From Cryptomeria japonica (Eukaryota > Streptophyta > Pinopsida > Cupressales > Cupressaceae), in NCBI RefSeq assembly GCF_030272615.1, contig NC_081406.1, positions 260,515,386 through 260,575,385 on the forward strand: 60,000 nt of DNA, given 5' to 3'. Shown here one piece after another: positions 11,020 through 21,692 of this stretch (the first letter of the stretch is position 1; each line of letters opens with the position of its first letter). A program made the translations under genes and the position numbers. The notes beneath the pieces were generated by a model, which was not told the origin of the DNA, ran no database searches, and worked only from the letters and a program-made list of their open reading frames with translations.

Positions 11020-11061
11020 TAGATCCTTTGAAAGAAAATTGACTGCTTGAGGTGATCCAAG

Positions 11062-11860
11062 ATGGCAACTGGAGGTGTTATCTTTAAGAAGGAGAGTCCA
11101 AGATTTGATGGTAGTAACTATGCTATATGGAAGAATCGGATGGAGGTGCATTTGAGATGTCTTGGAGAGGATTACTGGAAGATCACAAAGGATGCCTATT
11201 TTGTTCCTCAGAATGGACCAGTCACTACCACTGAGATCAAGGATGTTGAAAATAACATTAGAGCTAAGGAAGCATTGTTGAGTGCCCTAACCGATTCAGA
11301 AATGACTAATGTGATGGGACTTTAGACTGCACATGAAATTTGGGAGAATCTTGAGACCTTTTATGAAGGAGATAAACAAGTCAAAGTTTCTAAGTTGCAG
11401 AGTTTGAAGGGAAGTATGAGATGCTGAAAATGGGAGAAGATGAGAACATAAACTCCTTTATGGCTAAGGTGAATTAACTTGTCGTAGGTATAAGATGCAC
11501 CGGTGGAACCCTTGAAGAAGATGAAATTGTTGCTCAGGTACTAAGATCATTGCCTCTTTCTTACAAACATAAGCTAGTTGTTATTGATGAGATCTCGAGT
11601 GTCAATATTGTGACAAGAGATATATTAGTTGGAAAGATTGTTGCATTTGAACTAAGTCAATTTGGTGAATCACATAAAAAGTTTGAGGCAACATTTAGAG
11701 CATCTGTATCTGGAATGTAGAAGTATGATCCTGAAGAATGCAAAATATCCAAATATGGAAGAGAGAGAAGAGATATGGGAGAGAAAGAAAGAGAATTGGA
11801 CAATCTTGAAGCATTGATTGCCTAGAGATTTCCTAAAGGAGTTGGTAAGTATGATGGAAA
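11062..11860 (+). pseudogene. Element C Gag
   Basis: Starts MATGGVIFKKESPRFDGSNY at the first ATG after the primer site, the standard position. The first 87 codons are open to a TAG at 11323-11325, where element B has Gln (GLQ). A single-base deletion near 11410 (KGK to KGS) shifts the frame; the shifted frame then holds all the way to 14002. Landmarks include WKNRMEVHL, AKEALLSAL and VTRDILVGK. Further stops are at about 11476, 11718 and 11823. Gag would form the virus-like particle; this copy cannot make it. Confidence 0.88.
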
Positions 11861-12563
11861 ATTGCCTCTGAAATGTTTCTCTTGCAATAAGATAGGACAT
11901 TTTGCTTCTAGATGCCTGGAGAGAATGTCTAAATATGATAGGCATGATAAATTTGATAAGCATGATAGGAATGATAGATATGAGAATCATGAGAAGTATG
12001 ATAAGCCTTACAAGTCTAACCAGAAGTATAAGCATCAGAAGAACTATTATTATGCTGCGGATAAAGGTGTTACAGATGAAGAATCAAAAGGAGATTAAAT
12101 TGTGTTTATTTCTATTAAAGAAGATGGACCAGTACCTGTTGATTCCACAAGATGTACTATTAAGGAAAAAGCTTTAGCTACTAAGGTTGAAGAGAAAGAT
12201 GAATGGGTGATTGATAGTGGTTGTTCACATCATATGACCAGTGATAAAAGAAAATTTGTAAATATGGACAGATATGATGGTGGAATAGTAAGATTTGGAG
12301 ATGACAAAGCCTTTGTGATATGTGGTAGAGGTTCTATTTCCTTTGATGGTAAGAACAACACTGATGATGTCTTGTATGTTGAAGGCTTGAAGCATAATTT
12401 TTTAAGTGTTGGAAAAATGGTTGACAAAGGTTATGATTTGCAATTCAAGAATGGAAAATGCAAGATCCTAAATGCCTTCAGTATAGAGATTGCATCAGGA
12501 ACTAAGACTGAAGGTAATATTTTTTATTTCAATGTTGGTGAGAAAAGTTTCTTGATTACTTAG
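11861..12563 (+). pseudogene. Element C zinc knuckle and aspartic protease
   Basis: Begins with CFSCNKIGHFASRC, a complete CCHC knuckle. An unusual Lys/Asp/His/Tyr-rich repeat follows (about 11930-12030), in which KYD, KHD and RYE triplets alternate; in element B this linker is much shorter. Then come GVTDEES, a TAA at about 12096, and the protease site VIDSGCSHHM with the catalytic DSG intact. Protease ends near VEGLKHNFLSVG. The open frame ends at TAG 12561-12563, where B has Gln. The DNA repeat behind the linker probably arose by slippage. Confidence 0.87.
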
Positions 12564-13500
12564 ATTGATGAAATTTGGTTGTGGCATAGGAGAATGTGTC
12601 ATGTTAGTTTTGAATCTATGATTAAAATCAGTTCTACTCAAGCTGTTAGAGATTTGCCTAACATTTTTAATTTTGCTAATCTGGTATGTAATGAATGTCA
12701 AATGGGAAAGCAAACAAGAATTTCTTTCAAAAGTAAGCAATATATGTTTGATGGATTGCTAGATCTTGTGCATACTAACCTATGTGAACCTACAAGTATA
12801 AGAAGTGTGTAGGGTGATAGATATTTCATGTTACTAATTGATGATTATTCCAGGATGATGTGGGTTACCTTTTTGAGGGAAAAATCAGAAGCATTGGACA
12901 AATTCAAGATATTCAAAGTGAAAGTTGAGACTGAGACAAGACTGAAGATAAAGTGTTTAAGATTTGAAAGAGGGGGATAATTTTGTTCCAATGAGTTTTA
13001 TTCATTTTATGAGAAGCATGGAATTAGAAGACAATTATTTGCTCCTAGAACCCCATGACTGAATGGAGTTGTTGAAAGGAAGAACAAAACTACCTTGGAT
13101 GCTACAAGGATAATGTTGATTGAAGGGAATGTTCCAAAGATCTATTGGAGAGAAGTTGTTAGCACTATTGTTTACACATTCAACTGAGTGTATATAAAAG
13201 GTGATACCAGTAATACTTCTTATGAACTATGGTTTGGTCATGTTCCTACTGTGAGATATTTCAAAATTTTTGGAAGCAAGTGTTATATCAAGAGCGATGA
13301 GGATACAGAAAAGTTTGATGCAAGAAGTGATGAAGGAATCTTCTTGGGATATTCAAAAAAGAGCAAAGCTGACTAGTGCTACAATAAGAGACTAAGAAAG
13401 ATACTGGAAAGTGCAAATGTGAAGGTTGATGAGAATTGTGGAAAAGAAATTAGAGCATGCAGATATGATGATAATTAGAATGTTATTTTAATAAAAATTC
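12564..13500 (+). pseudogene. Element C integrase
   Basis: The frame carries LWHRRMCHV and CNECQMGKQ (zinc site), HTNLCEP (catalytic Asp of HTD replaced by Asn), DDYSRMMWVTFL, then a decayed SDQGGEF (reads FERGG then a stop). The segment VERKNKT and YELWFGHVP (integrase C-terminal part) follow, ending at DARSDEGIFLGYS. At least six in-frame stops, including TAG 12810-12812 where elements B and E have Gln (SLQGD). Would have catalysed cDNA insertion. Confidence 0.85.
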
Positions 13501-14002
13501 AGACCGAGGAATTGAAGCAAAATGATCTAGTAGAGACAGTTAACCCAGATATTGTTGTTGCTAGTGAAGAGTTGTAGGAACCTGAAAATCAGAATAATCA
13601 GAAGACTCCAAGGTATGTAAGATTGAATCATTCTAAAAATCAGATCATTTGTGATAAAAATAAAGGCATAATGACTAGAAGAAGGCTAGCTACTGAAGAT
13701 GTATGTTTGATTTATAAAATTGAACCTAAAAATATTGTTGAGGCTTGCAAAGATGAAAATTGGATGAAGGCTATGGAAGAAGAATTGAATTAGATTGAAA
13801 AGAATGACACATGGGAACTTGTGCCTAGACCTAAAGACAAGAATGTGATTGATACTAAATGGGTATGTAGGAACAAATTGAATGAATCCAGTGAAGTTGT
13901 CAGAAATAAAACAAGGTTGGTATGCAACATATATTCACAAAAGGAAGGGATTGATTATGAGGAGACTTTTTCTCTGATAGCTAGACTTGAAGTTGTTAGA
14001 CT
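13501..14002 (+). pseudogene. Element C reverse transcriptase, N-terminal part
   Basis: After an acidic linker with TPRYVRLNHSK, the copia RT start is clear: MKAMEEELN, a TAG at 13791-13793 (Gln in E and H), then [28 protein letters not shown] and ARLEVVRL. The reading breaks after the codons for VVRL at 14002, where element D enters, and resumes with LLLAYATCKDF at 19583. Target duplication AGACT is at 13998-14002 and 19578-19582. Confidence 0.87.
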
Positions 14003-14299
14003 TGTTAGCACATATTTTTGCAAAATATTTATGTGCTATATATGGATGTTTCTTGCATTTAGTTTAATCATAAGATCATTTATTGTTGGATTGAATGTGC
14101 AGGTGATATGTTGTAGTGTCTTCATAAAAAAGGCATCACTTGGGCATATTCAAGGGAAATGTTAAGTATGATGGCATTCGGGCAATCCTCATCCTCACAA
14201 TTAGTTTCATTATAGAAAGCACTTTTGGAAAGATCAACATAGAGAAGGGTTGTGGAACATGTCCAAAGATGTCAATGAAGTGGGAAGACATCTTTCAGT

Positions 14300-15420
14300 A
14301 TGATTATTAAAGTTTCACCCATGAAGAAAGGCTTCTTTTGTAAAGAAAAGCAAAATTATTCTTATTGGCATTAGTCATCCCGATGAGATTTCCCAAGGAG
14401 GATAGAGTATGTAAATAGGAGTAACTCATGCCAACAGTGTTTCCTATAAAGTGTAAGCGGCATGAGGAAGTGTGACTTAATGGTAATCCATTAGGGTGAG
14501 TCATGGCGATGATATGGTAAGAAGTAGGAGTCATCGGAGTAGCATACACTATCAGGACCGAATAAAAGTCATTATCCTAATGCCCGATGGGGTTATTAGT
14601 GAAACTCTTGCCAACATCCGATGGGGTAGTGTATGCATAGCAATTTCATCAGGTCATCAGGAAGTCCTAATTTATGTCACCCCAATACCTGATGCACTGA
14701 GTGGAGAAGGCAATTTTATCAGAGAAACTTTCTCTGATAAAGTGGTACCAAGAAAGAAAGGGAGCAAGACTTATCAGGGTAACATACATCCTCAAGGAGA
14801 AGTGTTTTGAGTTATCCCAATGCCCAATAAGGAAGAGGAGCACGTCCCAGTCCAAGTGGTTACATTGGGAAAACTTATGCCGATAGACCGAAGCAACCAG
14901 ATAAGGAGAGTAAGGTGTGGGAAGACTCATCAGGATAGTGTACGATACTGAAGAAACATTTTTTAGAGTTGTGTCGATGCTCGATGGGTAAAATGCCACA
15001 AAGGGCGGATCTATCAGGAAAGCTATAACGATCGGAAGCAAGGGAAATATACTACGTCAACGCCCGATGAAGAAGCTAGTAAAAGTTACATCAATCAAAA
15101 GGAAAGATAGATGTCATGGGATCATTGGATGAAATATTTAGTGACATTCTGAAGTCTGATGAATTGATTAGAGCGATAAACATAAGGAGGTTTCATCGGA
15201 GAGATATACCCTGATTTAACATAAAGTAAAGATGACTAATAAAGAAGGATCCATCAGGATAAGTCAAGCCCTGAGGAAAAAGGGGAAACGGTTGGGGTGA
15301 GATCCAAAGGGTAAATCAGAATGACCTATGCCGATAGACAAGACAAAAAGGTAATTGAAGAAACACATAATTTGGGTGGCGCCAAATAATTAAGTTATCG
15401 GGTAGGGCTATGCTGATTAG
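14300..15420 (+). repeat. Element D leader with reiterated CCGATGGG/ATCAGG-type words
   Basis: This non-coding stretch repeats related short words: CCCGATGAG (about 14378), CCCGATGGGG (14583), TCCGATGGGG (14617), GCCGATAGACC (14879), CTCGATGGG (14971), CCCGATGAAG (15063), GCCGATAGAC (15330), interspersed with TCATCGG and TCATCAGG. The longer context suggests units of very roughly 110-130 bp, strongly diverged. Short ORFs here look like chance. Confidence 0.5.
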
Positions 15421-15766
15421 CCGTTAGGATCTCTAATACGAAAACCATTATTTAATGCTCACGATTGGGTGGATTAGATCCACACTAAGTAAATCTGATG
15501 AGTTTTGATCATTACAAACTATAGTCATTGCATATCCAACATAAAGAAAGAGTCTTCGTGTCATTATTATTCACAGTTCCTTCAGCCATCAATATTGAAA
15601 TTGCAGACAAGAAGCATGGGTAATTTGAGAATTCAAGCATTTAATCATGGAGGCTTCTGGTTCATAAGGGAAAAGAAAGGTCATAGAGATTTCAAATACA
15701 CAGTCAACTAAATCAAAAAAGATGAAGTCTGTGGAAGCTATGCAAAAGAAAAAGCTGAACTAGGAC

Positions 15767-18584
15767 ATGATCGACCAAATGGAGTCATATGGTGCTAAGT
15801 CGAGGAGATCTAAAACCTATCTGCCACCTAAGGATCAATTGGAAGATAAATATAAAGGGGTTGGAGATGTTTGGACGACCATAAGGGGCCACAAATTGTT
15901 CCTGTATCACTATTTGAGACATGACAAGGAGATGCCATTATCGAACCCCTGGATGACAAATTTGGGCAGATTGGTGGTCCCAAATGTTTTTCTGAATCTC
16001 AGATTATTGGAATTGCTTACCAGGAAGTACAACAAAGAAAAAAGGTTCATCCTATTGCCCAATGGGGAACTACTCATACGGATATCTGTCGGGACCATTC
16101 AAGAGGTTTTTGCTATGTCCTATGAGCCTTACATGCCCCTGTCTTTCACAGACTTGGAAGAAGAGTATACCCAAATGGATACTACTCACACAGTGTGGAA
16201 TCTAGTGATGCATAAGATAGAAAAGGGATGACTCATAGAATAGGATGGTCCCCCTTTCAAAATTACTCTGTTCAGGCAATATTTGTAGTACACATATTGG
16301 GCATGTGGCTAGGTCTGCATGGAAGAAGTTCTTGATGTTACACGGATAGGCCCATTGGTGTTGGTTGCAGATATCCAAATGCATGAGCCCAAGCCATTTG
16401 ATTATGCAACTTACCTAGAGGAGAAGCTGCATGAAGGATTTTTGAGTTTGCAAACAGAGCCTAACCCTTCTTTTAAATTTTATTCATTGCTAATGCATAT
16501 GATTTTGTTTCATGGGAAGATGAAAGATTTATGGCCAGAAGAGTTAAGGGTGACTCTTAGGAACAAAAATGGATAGGACCAACCAATTCAATTATGGGTC
16601 TCCCTGTGGGACTCAAGGTTTGACAAGTCGCACTATGTGTTGTTTGAAGAGTATTTTGTTAAGCCACTATACGAATCATTCGGAATAGAGTGTGATGGGT
16701 CTATCTCCTCTAAGATCAAAATTTTTTTGAGACCCCATGCTTTTGGAGACACTAGGGTCGAGCACAATTAGGGTTACTAGTTTGTTTGTGAGAATTTCAC
16801 TTTTTTCAGAGTTTATGGTTTTGAGGGTATTCCATTTATGTTGCCTACATTAGTTCTTGATAGGATTGCTTATTTAGAAATTGTTAGGCAACTTAGTATG
16901 TCGAATGCAAAACATTTGGGTGGTGCACACAAATAGGTATTAGGTCTGGCACTCTGCACTTTGGAGACTTCACCATTGTATCTACCAATGATTATGAGAT
17001 GATAGAGAAGAAGCTGGTAGACGAATATAATTTGTATGGACACTAGGATCGAAAAAACTATGATCCAGAGGGACACATCAATCACTATAGGAGGAGCTGG
17101 GAGAATATTTGCATGTACCCATGGAGGCAAAAGATTGGTTTAGAAACAAGGAATGAGATGAGGCTGTTTCACTCTTAGAAGAATTAAATCAAAGATTAGA
17201 AGAGCGGAAGTAGAGGCTTCAAGAATTAAGAGAAGAAGGAGATTCTGAGAGTGAGTTCAGAGAGGATGTAGTTGTATCAACTCTTTGTGTACTTGAGTTA
17301 GAAGAAGTGGCAGAGAACTAGGAGCAAGCCATGGTAAGAATAAATACCAACACAGATGTGAGGATGGATGTGCATGCAACTTTTGTTGCAGATGAAATTT
17401 TTGTATAGTCCAAAGAGGTTAAGTCATTCTTGTACCACTACAAAGGGAAAAAGTTGAGGGAAAGCATCCCAAATGTCACCCTAGAAAATGAAGCAGAGAT
17501 GCTTAAAAAATTAAAAGAGGATATTAATGTAGAAGTGGCCACAATGAGACCACAGAGAGGGAGACAACTTCTCATTGAGGTAGGCATCATTTTTTTCCCA
17601 AGGTGGGATTTAAGTGCTTCTTTTATATTTGACAGTTTGTTACATTCTGATAGAAAGGATATTAAATTAGACATACAGGGTGTGGATGATATTTTTATTG
17701 GATCAAGGTATGATCCAAAAGAAGAGGAAATGTTGCTTTGGGCCTTGTACCCTCCAAATGAGAGACCCAAGATCATAGATGTAGATAAAGAATTTGGGCA
17801 CATGATGAAGTTAAAGGTGGGAGAGGTTAGTCCAATTGTCACTGTGGATTTGGGGATTGACATTGTGAAACTGAATAAGGCCCAAATGCAGTGGGTCATG
17901 AAAGAGGGCCAAAAATATAATAGCCTATATGAAGATCTTTCAAGAATTAATAGTCATGAAGTACCACAGATAACTGATACTGGTGTACAATGGAAAAAGA
18001 AATATGAAGACCAAATGAAAGAAAATATTAAGCTGAGAAGGCAAATTAGGACTGCTAGGGTGGACGCAGCTTGTGTTTTGTTGACAAGCAGGTTTGAGCA
18101 TTTGATGAAAATTATTGAGGAATTTTGGACAAATTGTTAGAAGTCCCAGGATAATATGGCTTCTCATGAAAGAACTTTGAAGAGGCTAAAGGCATTGATG
18201 TTAGAGAAGAATGCCGATGAGAGAATTGTTGAGAAGATCCAAAGAAGGTTGTGTAAGCATAAAGCATTCGGTGTAGACATAAAGTAGGAGTTCACTGATT
18301 GTAAAGACATTATTAGATATGGTATATCAGATATTATAAATGAGGCAGAGTAGTTAAAGGATAAAGGGATTTGGATTGTAGAATGCTAGAATGTACTTAA
18401 CACATCCCTTAATATCGCCTGGGAAGATGTTCTGGATATGAAGCAGACAAGTGAGCAGATGGAGAGATTTGTTTCCATGGATATTGTTGTCAGGGACAAT
18501 GTATTCAACACCAGCACTCACAAGGATGACAAGTATTTGGAGCACATACAAAAGTGTGATACAATACTGGATGACCAAAGTTAG
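15767..18584 (+). pseudogene. Element D long ORF of unknown function (broken)
   Basis: Open pieces 15767-16231 and 16319-16576 are in one frame, separated by stops, and coding-like sequence continues past 16900. A frameshift near 17000 leads to a 236-codon stretch at 17430-18140, after which coding-like sequence runs with stops to about 18580. The whole would be about 900 codons. Residues early on include DVWTTIRGHKLFLYHYLRHD and NPWMTNLGRLVVPNVFLNLR; the 17430 part has EMLLWALYPPNERPKI and ends in a charged helical segment. No protease, integrase, RT, transposase or zinc-knuckle signature. It does not resemble the A/F polyprotein. I have a general impression that proteins of this type are annotated as hypothetical in conifer genomes, but cannot verify that. 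Confidence 0.6.
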
Positions 18585-19577
18585 TTTTTAATTTTGTGTC
18601 TAGTAGTTAAGCAGTTAGGTGTTAGGCTTTAGTTAGGTATAGTTTAACAAAATGAAAGGGTGTGTCCTTTCATTTGAATCCTCTGGCTCACATATATGTA
18701 GTGAGTCATTTTTGTATCAAGGGAGATTTTTCTCATAGAAAAAAGAGACCTTGTTGGCTGGGCCGCAAGTATTATGTTTTAGAAAAGTCTTGTATAAATG
18801 AGAAGTTCATTCTGTGCAAAATGAATGTATTGGAGTATTTGTAAGTGCAGTTTTTGTATACATTCTTGTTTTCCAAAATCAATATATAGGATTTCATGCT
18901 TTTCTCTTCAGATCGTTGTTTGTAATTTTGCATTTGATGAGATCATATGTCCTCTTGATGAATCTTTTGGATTTGTTGTGATGTGCCATCACATGATGTT
19001 GTATCAAATATAAAATAAAATTTTAATTTCTTCATGTAATACATAATGAAACCTTCATAGTGATGGCTTTACAATCATCTCTAGAGTTGATAGCAATTCT
19101 TGTCCATAGAGTTATGCATCAACTGTCAGATAAAGGCACTGGTCTATTATTAATCATTGTTGAATAAGTTTGTATGCACTAGGTTCTTACCAAAGAAATA
19201 AATCTTCTAACTTCTACAAGAACTGCTCTGTTTCATAATTGCTTAAGGTTCTAATAGTAATCTTTTACATCATACAATTACACTTACACTTACTTTATTA
19301 GATTTGAAGGCATTTAATAAAAAGCACTTTTGTTAGCATGATTGTAGGAAAAATTTTGCCATCCCTGCAGCTACTAAACCCACAATTTAAATTCACTTAA
19401 AACAAACCTCTTTTGTGCTTGAGAGTTAAGGTATACCCACCTAGGTTTAGTGGAGCCTAAAGTGCAGAGGGATTGGTCATCTTAGACCATCCTTGTTTGT
19501 TGGACAAGGCTGATTAGATCAACTAAGGATTAGGAAAGTCCTTTTGGTTTTCCAATTTGTGGTTTTGGGCACCAACA
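18585..19577 (+). other. Element D 3' non-coding region
   Basis: About 1 kb of AT-rich sequence without a credible ORF. It contains a short purine run (GAAAGGG at about 18655) that could be a weak polypurine tract, and the word TGTTAGCA at 19331-19338, identical to the first eight bases of the element. The last 247 bp might therefore be a short LTR whose 5' partner has been lost or replaced. Confidence 0.35.
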
Positions 19578-19582
19578 AGACT

Positions 19583-20585
19583 ATTGCTTGCATATGCTAC
19601 TTGTAAGGATTTTAGGGTATATCATATGGATGTAAAGTCATCCTTTTTGAATGATGATCTTGAGGAAGAAGTCTACATTGAGAAACCTGATGGATTTTCA
19701 TTATTAGATGATGGAGACATGGTATGCAAACTGAAGAAATCTCTATGGATTGAAACAAACCCCTAGAGCCTGGTATACTAGATTAGATAAGTATTTGTTG
19801 AAATTAGGATTTAATAAAGGTACTACTGATAGTAATCTATACTTCAAGATTGAGAATGATAACATCTTGATTGTTGAAGTTTTTGTTGATGACATTACCT
19901 TTGGAGGAGATGATAACTTGAGTATGAAGTTTGCTGGTGATATGCAAAAAGAATTTGAGATGTCTATGATAGGAGAGATGAAATTTTTCTTAGGTTTGCA
20001 GGTTTCACAAACTGGAAAAGGTATTTTTATATCTCAAGATAAATATGTCGAGGAATTACTGAAGAAATTTGGATTAGAAGATTCTAAACCGGTTGGAAAT
20101 CCTATGGTGACTTGCTACAAATTATCTAAAAATGATGAATCTTTGAAAGCTAATCAGACCTTGTACAAATCTATGGTGGGTGGACTGCTATACTTGACTC
20201 AGACTAGACTTGACATTATGCATGTTGTGTGCATGGATTCAAGATATCAAGATGATCCAAAAGAGAGTCATGTCACTGTTGTAAAGAGGATATTCAGATA
20301 CTTGAAAGGAACTATGGATTATGGTTTGTGGTATCCGATGAATGATGATTTCATGTCATGTGCTTACACTGATGCTGATTGGGTTAGTGATGTTGATGAC
20401 TAGAAGAGTACCTCCGATGGTGCATTCTTTTTGGGTAAGAAATTTGTTTCATGGGGGAGTAAGAAACTAGATTCAATTTCCCTATCTACTGCTGAAGTTG
20501 AATACATTGTTGCTACTAGGAACTGCACTCAGGTAGTTTCGATGAAACAAATGTTGAAGGATATCAAAGTTATCTATGATGAGCT
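19583..20585 (+). pseudogene. Element C reverse transcriptase (rest) and start of RNase H
   Basis: Resumes with LLLAYATCKDFRVYHMDVKS and [16 protein letters not shown] 2-bp deletion near 19745 changes YGLKQ to WIETN; from 19750 the frame is open for 217 codons with [17 protein letters not shown], the catalytic FVDDITFGG, FFLGLQ and the RT tail. RNase H begins around AYTDADWVSDVDD; a stop at 20401-20403 replaces Arg of DDRK. SLSTAEVEYI is intact. Element E enters after the codons for VIYDE at 20585. Confidence 0.88.
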
Positions 20586-21635
20586 TGTTGGTATTTTGGT
20601 ATGGTTTTGTCATTGATGTCAACACCTACTAACACTTATCAACTCAAGCAATGTTCATCGGCAAGCAAGTGACTTATGCACAGTCACCGGTATCTTATCC
20701 ACCGGCAGGATATATTGTTCACAAGCACTTGGAATGACATGAAGAACACCTAGTTATGTCGAAGACATCGTTTGGACACCTTGTCTTGGAGAATTGTTCA
20801 TTGGTATATTTGAGTTTGCATATTTGCTATTACCGGCAAATAGGTCCAGAATAAGCACCGATAGGCTTATCTATTCTAGATCAGCATGGCACGCTTTGGA
20901 GATGATTTATTATTGTTGTAAATGCATTAAGCCAACATGTTGAATCGAATATTGCATCGGTTATTGATTTATTTGTAAATTGCTTTTATTGTAATATCTT
21001 TTAGAGCCGACCTATCAAAATTGGTCTTAGGTTATGGTATATATGTAAAGATCTTATTTGTAAGATCGATATACGATTAAGGAAAAGATTTATAAGAAGG
21101 TATATGCGAGATTAAGAAGAGCTATACACACAGACATCATTTGAAGGTTGAAGGAAGGTTTTTGTGAAGGTGATCAAAACTACACCGGTACTGAATTCAG
21201 CATATGAATATGCTATTTTGAGTAGTACATCATTATTGGATTTAACCATCCAATTGTAGTCAGTGTGACTCCCATTTGTGTTTGAGTAGTGAGCTCTAGG
21301 CGCTTGGCCTTTCTGCATGTGCAGACCCCATTTGTATACACATAATATCTGCAGTAGTATTATTTGATTGTGGGTAAGGTTTCCCACCATGGTTTTTCCC
21401 CTTACAAGGTTTCCACATACAAAGATTGGTGTTATGTGTTGTGGATGTTATTATCTTTTTGTTTCATGCATTAATCTTTACTGGTACTACAATTAACTGA
21501 TAAACTATCTACCGACATAAAGGTTTGTTCACCAATATTAAGAATTAAGTTTAGATAAGTTTTTTTTGGTTTAAATTTATTTGACAACTGATTCACCCCC
21601 CCCCCCCCCCTCTCGATTGTCTCTGGGAGCTAACA
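20586..21635 (+). repeat. 5' LTR of element E
   Basis: TGTTGGTA to CTAACA. Contains a TATA-like TATAAGAAGG at 21091-21100, the shared module with CCCACCATGG and TTTTTCCCC at about 21381-21440, and a run of 15 C at 21596-21610 where the 3' LTR has 8. Confidence 0.92.
21091..21097 (+). promoter_or_regulatory. Candidate TATA box of element E LTR
   Basis: TATAAGA in the LTR, repeated at the equivalent place in the 3' LTR (about 26741). About 290 bp upstream of the shared R-U5 module. Position-based suggestion only. Confidence 0.4.
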
Positions 21636-21637
21636 AT

Positions 21638-21649
21638 TGGTATCAGAGC
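21638..21649 (+). promoter_or_regulatory. Primer binding site of element E
   Basis: TGGTATCAGAGC, exact initiator-Met tRNA complement, two bases after the LTR end. Confidence 0.9.
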
Positions 21650-21692
21650 TAAGTCCTCTTTTTACAAAAGTTTAACAGCTTGAGGAGATCCA

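Larger units (their letters stand above)
14003..19577 (+). mobile_element. Element D: 5.6 kb insertion with unfamiliar ORF, no clear LTR pair
   Basis: Bounded by TGTTAGCA and CACCAACA, with an exact 5-bp target duplication AGACT on both sides (13998-14002 and 19578-19582), splitting element C's RT cleanly. TG..CA ends and a 5-bp duplication are the marks of LTR-type integration. Yet I find no long direct repeat between the two ends and no primer site of the type used by its neighbours. TGTTAGCA recurs at 19331, 247 bp before the end, which could mark a short decayed 3' LTR. Inside are a 1.3 kb degenerate repeat-rich leader and a long broken ORF. No enzyme motif. Strand given is that of the ORF. 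Confidence 0.75.

Noticed and set aside
14003-19577. Element D as a DNA transposon
   Set aside because: Only about six of the first nine terminal bases form an inverted match, the 5-bp duplication with TG..CA ends fits LTR-type integration, and no transposase motif is seen.
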